A stretch of 10,540 bases of DNA from CAYFJO01 sp964343305 (GTDB lineage Bacteria; Planctomycetota; Planctomycetia; Pirellulales; Pirellulaceae). The position numbers and the translations under genes are program-made. The DNA lies in NCBI GenBank assembly GCA_964343305.1, contig CAYFJO010000386.1:1-10540 (forward strand), given 5' to 3'. Positions 1 through 5,603 of the stretch are shown in pieces. Numbering within the stretch: position 1 is the stretch's first letter; every line of letters begins with the position of its first letter. The notes under the pieces are model-generated. The model made no database searches. It was not told where the DNA came from and saw only the letters and a program-made list of their open reading frames with translations.

Positions 1-579
1 GTCGTCTTCAGCTCGGACAACGGCACGACGCACCTGGGCGCAGAGGTCGATTACGAATTCTTCGAAAGCGTCGGCGAGCTGCGTGGCCTGAAGGGCTCGC
101 TGTACGAAGGCGGCGTCCGCGTCCCCACCATCGTCCGCTGGCCCGGCCGCGTTCCCGCAGGCGAGGCGGACAACTACGTCAGCGGTTTCGAAGACTGGAT
201 ACCCACGCTGTTGGACTTGATCGGCGCCGAGAAAGCCATCCCGGCAGGCATCGACGGCATCAGCATCGCCATGTCGCTGCTCGGCGAAAAGCAAGTGCCG
301 CGCGACTATCTCTACCGCGAGTTCCCCAGCTACGGCGGCCAACAAACGATCCGCGTCGGCGACTGGAAAGCGGTCCGCCAAAACATGACCCGCGGCAACC
401 TCGACATTGAGCTATACGACATTGCCCAAGACATCGGAGAAAAAAACAACGTCGCCGCCAAGCATCCGGAAGTCGTTAAGAAGCTCGCCAAAATGATGGC
501 GGACGTGCGCACGCCGTCGGAAGTCTTTCCGCTGCGACCGTTGGACAAACCAGTTCAGAAACCCAAAAGCAAGAAGTGA
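1..579 (+). CDS. Sulfatase, C-terminal part (5' end outside window)
   Basis: The reading frame is open from base 1 to the TGA at 577-579, giving the last 192 residues of a formylglycine-type sulfatase of the arylsulfatase A-like (S1) class. Near the left edge it has VVFSSDNG, the family's second metal-binding segment (Asp-Asn), at residues 4-11 of the fragment. About 25 residues on comes LRGLKGSLYEGGVRVP, with the conserved active-site Lys, followed by IVRWPGRVPAG. Further on, RVGDWKAVRQ and LYDIAQD match the C-terminal subdomain. The catalytic Cys/Ser-x-Pro-x-Arg segment lies upstream of the window. Such enzymes hydrolyse sulfate esters, usually of algal polysaccharides, and are typically exported in planctomycetes; the signal peptide is not visible here. 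The basic tail (KPVQKPKSKK) is unstructured. Substrate cannot be told from this fragment. A short TTG-initiated frame at 211 is only an internal part of this gene. Confidence 0.93.
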   Translation, partial: VVFSSDNGTTHLGAEVDYEFFESVGELRGLKGSLYEGGVRVPTIVRWPGRVPAGEADNYVSGFEDWIPTLLDLIGAEKAIPAGIDGISIAMSLLGEKQVPRDYLYREFPSYGGQQTIRVGDWKAVRQNMTRGNLDIELYDIAQDIGEKNNVAAKHPEVVKKLAKMMADVRTPSEVFPLRPLDKPVQKPKSKK

Positions 580-631
580 CAATCGTGCTGATTCGGTATA
601 TTCCAACACGGGTCCCGAACTTTCCAAAGAG

Positions 632-886
632 TTGATGAACGCACTCGATGCATATGGTAACGAGTTAGAATTGGTCGACGAAGATTCTCTGATGCGTGCT
701 CGCGCAGCCTTGGAGCGTCTGCACCTGGAAGACCTATCAGCGATACAGCAAGGTATCGACGATATGCAGGCAGCACGGACGGCGTCGAGAGAAGCACTGT
801 CATGGCTGAATTCGCTTCTTTGCGATGAGCGCAGACATCGAGCGCTACTGTTCGTCTCATCCTGCCGGTGTGAAATCCAGATATAA
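632..886 (+). CDS. Small hypothetical protein, possible decayed antitoxin
   Basis: An 84-codon frame starts at TTG 632 or ATG 635. No clear Shine-Dalgarno sequence precedes either. The same frame stays open upstream through the end of the sulfatase gene, and residues encoded before the start (PELSKELMNALDAYGNELEL) look protein-like, so a true 5' end may be lost. The middle part, EDLSAIQQGIDDMQAARTAS, resembles the 'AI..GI.D..AGR' segment seen near the C-terminus of several type II antitoxins, with Ala in place of the usual Gly. The last 20 residues (from CDERRH) do not fit that pattern, suggesting a frameshifted or fused tail. No toxin gene lies next to it. It may be a remnant or may not be expressed. 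Confidence 0.3.
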   Translation: MMNALDAYGNELELVDEDSLMRARAALERLHLEDLSAIQQGIDDMQAARTASREALSWLNSLLCDERRHRALLFVSSCRCEIQI

Positions 887-1000
887 GTCGCTGTTTATAT
901 GAAGCCCGTGGTTGTCAAAGTCCGATATGAACTACCAAGTCGACGGCAAATACCCCATGTCTCCCATTTGCCGCTGTCGGAAACCACCTTATAGCTTTAC

Positions 1001-1005
1001 AGGAG
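1001..1005 (+). promoter_or_regulatory. Ribosome binding site of the acidic protein gene
   Basis: AGGAG lies 7 bases before the ATG at 1013. It is one of the strongest Shine-Dalgarno matches in the window and fixes this start over the internal ATG at 1067. Confidence 0.75.
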
Positions 1006-1012
1006 AGTTCGA

Positions 1013-2254
1013 ATGTCATTGGATGGCAAGTTAAAACGTGTGTTGTTGGTTTTTCTCGGAGTAATAATGTCGCTAGCACAGTCGTCCTATGGGCGAACAA
1101 GACTGCGAAATGCGGTTTGCCAAATGCGCCATCGCAGCAGCCAATGCGTGATTTGCGATCGCAATTCTAAACCAACGGTCGTGAACTCAAATCGACCAGC
1201 CTCAATCCCTTTCCACTTGAGTGTAGATGAAGAAGTAACCCAAGTTCGATTAGCCCAGGCCACCGAAGCTGAAGCGATTGAGAACGAAATAGCTGCTGAG
1301 GACACAGAGGCAGAACCGGATGAAAATACCGAATCTAACTTGCGGGAAGAGCTGCCGGTCAAATCCGCCGACTCAATTCAGGTTCGAGAAGCTAGTTCCA
1401 CTCCAAAGGCTGAAGAATCGTCAACAAACGATGAGGAAATTGTCACGGACGCTGTGGATGAGGCAATCGTCACAGAACCGGATGTTGCTGGCGTAATGTC
1501 GGATAACCAGGAAGACACGTCGGTAACTGATTCCGATATCGAAGAGCCTAATAGTGGTGATGAGGATGAACTGGACGACCCAAGCGTCGAGTCCGAGACA
1601 TCAGATTCTGACACGGAGTCAAATGTTGATGAATTGCTCGAAGCAGCCGGCGACTCGAGTTCGATCGGCCCCGCGGAAATCGATGAGTTGACTGCCGAAA
1701 ATGAAGCAAAGAAGGATTCCAATGGTAATGACGAGGAAACCCGTGTCTATATCTCGGAAGAAGATCCCGCCGACGAAACCGCCGCAGATGACATCGCAAT
1801 TGACGACGAGTCAACTGATTCGGAAGAGGGCAATCACGTTATCGTCATTCTTCCTGGTGAAGAAGTCGACGACGGTGAGGAAGTGTTGAATGATACGGTC
1901 GAAACTCCGATTGGCGAAGGCGTTTCTACCGATTCGAGTGGGTCAACCGATGAGTCAAATGATGAGGTCGATGGTGAGTTAGCGACCGAGACATCGGAAG
2001 AAACCGACATTACATCAACAGCCCAAGTTGACTCGGAAGCTGAAGCCGTCGAGACAGATATTGAAACCGACGAGAGTCTAAGTGCAAACCCTGTTCTCGA
2101 CAACGAGATTGTGATCAAGAAGGTGACTTCTTACGTTTTCAAGATTGACAACGCCAGAATTCACGTTCAATCTGAAGGCGATATCTCCGAAGAAGACATT
2201 CTCAACCTTCTTGAATCTGCAATTGTCGAACTTACTCAACGTTCGGTTGAGTAG
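1013..2254 (+). CDS. Secreted highly acidic low-complexity protein
   Basis: 413 residues; family not recognised. Residues 1-27 form a Sec signal peptide (basic KLKR, hydrophobic VLLVFLGVIMSLA, possible cleavage after SSYG). A short basic segment follows with the protein's only three cysteines (C36, C45, C48). From about residue 70 to 355 the chain is dominated by Asp, Glu, Ser and Thr, with few aromatic residues; runs such as DDIAIDDESTDSEE recur irregularly, with no fixed repeat length. Residues 359-413 differ: a compact-looking module with alternating strand residues (VIKKVTSYVFKIDNARIHVQ) and a final helix (EEDILNLLESAIVELTQ). The design, exported with a long polyanionic middle and a small folded C-terminal piece, suggests a cell-surface or extracellular protein that could bind cations such as calcium. 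That role is inferred from composition only. The gene has its own ribosome binding site and terminator and appears monocistronic. Confidence 0.85.
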   Translation: MSLDGKLKRVLLVFLGVIMSLAQSSYGRTRLRNAVCQMRHRSSQCVICDRNSKPTVVNSNRPASIPFHLSVDEEVTQVRLAQATEAEAIENEIAAEDTEAEPDENTESNLREELPVKSADSIQVREASSTPKAEESSTNDEEIVTDAVDEAIVTEPDVAGVMSDNQEDTSVTDSDIEEPNSGDEDELDDPSVESETSDSDTESNVDELLEAAGDSSSIGPAEIDELTAENEAKKDSNGNDEETRVYISEEDPADETAADDIAIDDESTDSEEGNHVIVILPGEEVDDGEEVLNDTVETPIGEGVSTDSSGSTDESNDEVDGELATETSEETDITSTAQVDSEAEAVETDIETDESLSANPVLDNEIVIKKVTSYVFKIDNARIHVQSEGDISEEDILNLLESAIVELTQRSVE

Positions 2255-2288
2255 CCAATCGTTGACCTATGTTGTCTGTTAGCGACGC

Positions 2289-2325
2289 AAAGCCGGTGGG
2301 AAAGTTCTCACCGGCTTTTTGATTT
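2289..2325 (+). terminator. Rho-independent terminator of the acidic protein gene
   Basis: A perfect 10-bp stem (AAAGCCGGTG at 2289-2298 paired with CACCGGCTTT at 2309-2318) closes a 10-base loop and runs into CTTTTTGATTTT. It lies 34 bp after the stop codon at 2254. The T-run lies on the plus-strand 3' side only, so it ends plus-strand transcripts. Confidence 0.9.
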
Positions 2326-2326
2326 T

Positions 2327-2748
2327 CCACCAAACAGATCGCCAGCACGCTACCTTGTTCGGCTTGTTCTTTTGTAATTCCCCAGCGAAAACCCGTGGAC
2401 GGTTCGTTCGCGTATTGCTGCTTTGTCGGTTTGCTCCTGGACATTGCATAATTCACGTCGTAGCGTGCCAGCAAGTTTCGCTGCGTCACACTTGAGTACT
2501 TAGCCGAAGTCTTAGAAAGGCGAAACGAGTCAGAAGTGTCGAGGATTAAAGCTGATCCGCTACCTACTCACAATGCGATTCATCAGATGTCGAATGAGCC
2601 AGAGTTATGCATAAGATGAAACTCCGGCCTTCGTCTCTTTCTTCCTTGGATGCGCTGTCACTATTGTTTACGCCGATTTCTTGCTTTCGCGCGGTGGAGG
2701 CGATGCAAACGAGGGCGCTTTCGAAATAACTTGAACGGTTCATAGCTC
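2327..2748. other. Gene-poor stretch
   Basis: About 420 bases without a convincing gene. All plus-strand frames are broken by frequent stops. One minus-strand frame (2232-2489) runs back through the terminator and the end of the acidic gene; it has no ribosome binding site and no recognisable domain, so I do not call it. No strong palindrome was seen. Confidence 0.5.
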
Positions 2749-2952
2749 GTGGAAATCGACATAATCGAAGAATTACGACTGCGAACTTGGGCGCGAGAAA
2801 ACCACGTCGACGTCGATCGACGGGACGCGTCGTGGCATCCGGTTGTTTGGGATGAGATGAAAAAAAAGGACGAGGAAATCGTTAGCTTCCTTATCTCGCG
2901 AAGAATGCGAATGCGAAGCACAAGAAGAACACGACTGCACAGTTCCGTCTAG
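2749..2952 (+). CDS. Short planctomycete-type hypothetical protein, possibly truncated
   Basis: 67 codons from GTG 2749 (an in-frame TAG at 2743 rules out a longer start). There is no clear Shine-Dalgarno sequence. Residues 1-44 are well ordered: IEELRLRTWARENHVDVDRR, then WHPVVWDEMKKKDEE. From memory, short planctomycete proteins often carry this arrangement (E-LRLR-WARENYVP...R...WHP-V-DEM...D-E); their function is unknown to me. After residue 45 the sequence turns into an Arg-rich tail (SRRMRMRSTRRTRLHSSV) unlike a normal folded end, while the +2 frame stays open to a TAG at 3125-3127. The gene may therefore be frameshifted near 2890, with the true C-terminus in the other frame. No neighbour suggests a role. 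Confidence 0.45.
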   Translation: MEIDIIEELRLRTWARENHVDVDRRDASWHPVVWDEMKKKDEEIVSFLISRRMRMRSTRRTRLHSSV

Positions 2953-3213
2953 AGAAGTGGGGCCATCGGATTCAACGTCTTCTTTCGCGGCCACGGTTGC
3001 TGGGCAATCTTTTCGCGACGTGACCGTGATCGATTGCAAGAATTGGCGACCGAGCGCGGCGTCCACCATTTGGACAACTTGGCGACGACGGCCAGCAATT
3101 AATGTTGTTCGATTGAGCGTCCTTTAGTGCGTTTCTTCGAGTTTTACAACTTCCTTGTGACGCTTCGCGGCGACCGGCACGATTGCGCGGTGCTGACGAA
3201 ACGTCGTTCTTGC
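2953..3213. other. Gene-poor stretch
   Basis: About 260 bases before the nested palindrome. Apart from the frame open to 3127 that may be the shifted end of the small gene at 2749, I see no gene, terminator or clear promoter here. Confidence 0.4.
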
Positions 3214-3315
3214 ATGCCGCGGCCGGTTTGGTTTGTCCGGTAGCGGAAGTCGTGAGACTTCCGAGCCCGAACTCTCGCGAGTTCGGCTACGGTCATTTCT
3301 AACCGGCTGCGGCAT
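3214..3315. repeat. 102-bp nested palindromic element, three-level cruciform
   Basis: The ends are a 15-bp inverted repeat: ATGCCGCGGCCGGTT at 3214-3228 and AACCGGCTGCGGCAT at 3301-3315, complementary except for one G.T wobble. Inside, GTAGC (3240-3244) and GCTAC (3286-3290) form a second stem. That encloses two adjacent hairpins. The first is CGGAAGTC/GACTTCCG (3244-3263), a perfect 8-bp stem around GTGA. The second is CCGAACTC/GAGTTCGG (3267-3286), a perfect 8-bp stem around TCGC. The layout resembles a cloverleaf. It lies in a long gap, has no T-run, and encodes nothing plausible. It is most likely a REP- or MITE-like repeat; from memory, sequences like the inner pair recur in planctomycete genomes, which needs a search. 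The first inner hairpin would form a GNRA tetraloop if transcribed. Confidence 0.8.
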
Positions 3316-3359
3316 AATTCGGATTAAGAATTAGTGGTACTCGTGATTGCAGTTACGCT

Positions 3360-3377
3360 GATGAATCACAATTCATC
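3360..3377. repeat. Small perfect hairpin in the leader region
   Basis: GATGAAT (3360-3366) and ATTCATC (3371-3377) form a perfect 7-bp stem around CACA. It lies 45 bp after the nested palindrome and 161 bp before the EF-hand gene. There is no T-run, so it is not a typical terminator. It may be a repeat fragment or a protein-binding site. Confidence 0.45.
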
Positions 3378-3444
3378 CGATAATGCAGCCTTTTGTGTCC
3401 AACCGGGCTGCTGAAGGGGAAATGAGGGCGCGGCTTTCAGCGTT

Positions 3445-3473
3445 TTGTTGTGGCCTACGGCCTATCGTATGTT
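3445..3473 (+). promoter_or_regulatory. Weak candidate promoter for the EF-hand/PhoD unit
   Basis: TTGTTG (3445-3450) and TATGTT (3468-3473) are separated by 17 bases, matching a sigma-70 layout with 3/6 and 4/6 consensus bases. It would give a leader of about 60 bases before the ATG at 3539. Planctomycete promoters are poorly matched by this consensus, so this is tentative. Confidence 0.25.
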
Positions 3474-3538
3474 GTACATTAGTAGCTTGGCCCTTGGTCG
3501 GCGGCGACCTCTCAACAAAATCCGGCGGAGACAGAATC

Positions 3539-5584
3539 ATGGCTACTCGCAAGTTCTTTCCATTATTTATTGTGTTGCTCGTTTGTGTTACGGCATCCGC
3601 CGAGGATGCAAAAGCACCACCCAAGAAGAAAGTCGAAGCCACCGCGCAAGTCAAAAAGGTCGGGGTCGCTCAAGTAGCGATCAACCAGAAGCTGGCCGAG
3701 GCACAAAAGGTGGCGATCAAGAAACTGACGGAAGCCGAAAAAGAACAGGTCAAGGCGGCCAAGAATCTCAGCGAGGCAACCGAAGCCGCCGCCAAGGCCG
3801 AGGGCAACGAAGCCAAAGCGGCGGCCGCCAAGCAACTTGAGCTGGCAAAAAAACAAGCCGAAGAAGCTAAGAAAGCCGTTGAGGCGCGCCGCAATGAACT
3901 CAAGAAGTTGGCCGCCGCACAGGCTGCCGCTCGACGAGCCGTGTTCACGATTCCTACGAATCTTGGAATACGTGAAGATGCCGATCCGCAGGATCCGATC
4001 GAAAAACTCGCTGTGCTGACTCCTTCGGGTCCTTTGGTCGTTCAAGTAGCCATGACGATGAACGGAAAACCATTTCGCATGGCGCGAGAGAAGCTGATCG
4101 ACGAAATGATCGCCGCGGCGGACACCAACAAAGACGGCGAGCCCACGTGGGACGAAGCACTGAAGACGTCGCGATTCACACTCGGTCGTGTTCGCATTTC
4201 AAACGACGAGCAGCGAAAGCAATATCTCAAAGCACTAGACAAAAATGAAAACGGCTTGGTCGAGCGCAGCGAAGCACGGCTATTTGTTGGCGCAGTTTTT
4301 CGCACACCAAGTTTTTTGCTGTCGGGTTATGGATACTACTCAAACAGTGTTGCATTTGGAAACGGACAGGCGACGTATCGTGGTAACGGACAGGCTGATG
4401 TGCAAACACTGCTCGACCAAGACAAAGATGGCAACCTGTCGGAAAAGGAAATTGCGTCGGCCAGCGAGCGACTCAAAAGTCGCGATACCGATGACAACGA
4501 TCTTTTGTACCCACAAGAGTTACGTGGAACTCCACAAGCCGCCAGGGGGAACCAAGCCCAAGTTCGTCGTGCCGTCGCACGGCCACAGGCAGTGCAACTG
4601 GCGATACTGCTCGGTGAATCAACGAAAGCCGACGCCTTATTCACGGCGCTCCAAACGGTCTACAAAAACAAAGAGGGCGAGATTCTGGCCCGGAGTTTTT
4701 CCGCTGTGCCGAAGCTTTTTGACGCTCTCGATAAGAACAAGGACGGCAAGTTGCAACAGAACGAGGTCGGTGCATTGAATGATTTCAAGCCACACGTTGA
4801 ATTAAACGTTGGGCTCGGCAAGTCGGATGCTACCGGAGTGACGGTAAAATCAATCTCGCCCGAATTGGCGAAGCCCGACGGTTCAGCCGGCACGGTCTCG
4901 ATTGAGTTTCCGGGGATCCAAATTGCCTTCGCAGCCAACCTTGCCGAACCCCGAGTCTACGATTACAGCCGTACGGCCGCGACGTATCTCATGCGCTATG
5001 ACAAAGACAGCAACGGCTATTTGGAAAAGAAGGAACTGCCCGCCAATTTCGTTCGACAAATCGAACTTTGGGACGGCAACAACGACGGCAGAGTATACGC
5101 CAAGGAAATCGTCGCCAGCTACACCCGTATGCTGGCCCCGCAGATGAGTCAGATCCGGGCACGCGTCACAAGTTCCAATCAAGGCAATTCGCTTTTCCAA
5201 GCACTTGACCAAAGCGGTGACCAGCGCTTGAGTTTGCGTGAAATGAGAACGGCGGCCGAGCGTCTCAAGGCGTTTGACGAAAACAAAGATGGCCAAATCA
5301 CGCTGACAGAAATCCCGGTGACCTTGTCGGTTCATTTCGCGTTGGGCAACGCTAGCTATACCTATGCTCGCCGCGCGCAAGGGACCGGCGCATCGCCCAC
5401 CCCGAAGGGCAGCGGCCCTGATTGGTTTACACGCATGGACCGCAACGGCGACGGCGATTTGACGTTGAAGGAGTTTATCGGCAGTAAAGAAGCGTTTGAC
5501 AAACTCGATGCGAACCGCGATGGCTTCATCGAACCAAAGGAAGCCAAGGCCGCGGACGTTGGATCAAAGTCGAAGAATCAATAG
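3539..5584 (+). CDS. Secreted coiled-coil protein with 11 EF-hand loops
   Basis: 681 residues. The ATG at 3539 has GGAG 8 bases upstream and is followed directly by a Sec signal peptide (MATRKFFPLFIVLLVCVTASA, cleavage after residue 21), so the in-frame longer start at 3383 is rejected. Residues 27-140 are Ala/Lys/Glu-rich with heptad character, a probable coiled coil or extended stalk. The rest holds EF-hand calcium loops beginning at residues 195, 234, 293, 316, 398, 488, 512, 557, 580, 634 and 657. All have acidic or Asn/Ser residues at loop positions 1, 3 and 5 and Glu at 12. Loops at 316 and 557 lack the Gly at position 6. Four pairs (293/316, 488/512, 557/580, 634/657) are spaced 23-24 residues, as in other bacterial EF-hand pairs. 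Loops at 398 and 580 are followed by similar strand segments (HVELNVGLG; LSVHFALG), suggesting duplicated modules. It probably binds calcium outside the cytoplasm. No catalytic domain is visible. The phosphatase gene follows after 19 bp. Confidence 0.92.
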   Translation: MATRKFFPLFIVLLVCVTASAEDAKAPPKKKVEATAQVKKVGVAQVAINQKLAEAQKVAIKKLTEAEKEQVKAAKNLSEATEAAAKAEGNEAKAAAAKQLELAKKQAEEAKKAVEARRNELKKLAAAQAAARRAVFTIPTNLGIREDADPQDPIEKLAVLTPSGPLVVQVAMTMNGKPFRMAREKLIDEMIAAADTNKDGEPTWDEALKTSRFTLGRVRISNDEQRKQYLKALDKNENGLVERSEARLFVGAVFRTPSFLLSGYGYYSNSVAFGNGQATYRGNGQADVQTLLDQDKDGNLSEKEIASASERLKSRDTDDNDLLYPQELRGTPQAARGNQAQVRRAVARPQAVQLAILLGESTKADALFTALQTVYKNKEGEILARSFSAVPKLFDALDKNKDGKLQQNEVGALNDFKPHVELNVGLGKSDATGVTVKSISPELAKPDGSAGTVSIEFPGIQIAFAANLAEPRVYDYSRTAATYLMRYDKDSNGYLEKKELPANFVRQIELWDGNNDGRVYAKEIVASYTRMLAPQMSQIRARVTSSNQGNSLFQALDQSGDQRLSLREMRTAAERLKAFDENKDGQITLTEIPVTLSVHFALGNASYTYARRAQGTGASPTPKGSGPDWFTRMDRNGDGDLTLKEFIGSKEAFDKLDANRDGFIEPKEAKAADVGSKSKNQ

Positions 5585-5593
5585 CACGCCGTC

Positions 5594-5597
5594 GGAG
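5594..5597 (+). promoter_or_regulatory. Ribosome binding site deciding the PhoD-like start
   Basis: GGAG sits 6 bases before the ATG at 5604 but directly abuts the ATG at 5598. The spacing favours 5604 as the start. Confidence 0.55.
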
Positions 5598-5603
5598 ATG
5601 AGA

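Noticed and set aside
968..995. TTGCCG-16-TATAGC as promoter of the acidic gene
   Set aside because: Poor -35 match, and the start of transcription would fall on the ribosome binding site, leaving too short a leader.
2232..2489. 85-codon minus-strand frame overlapping the end of the acidic gene
   Set aside because: It is read through the perfect terminator hairpin and the coding end of the plus-strand gene, has no ribosome binding site, and shows no recognisable domain.
3214..3315. Nested palindrome as a CRISPR repeat or terminator
   Set aside because: There is one copy only with no spacers, and no T-run follows any stem.
3383..3538. 52-residue N-terminal extension of the EF-hand protein
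   Set aside because: The signal peptide begins at the ATG at 3539, which has a well-placed GGAG; the extension would bury the signal peptide.
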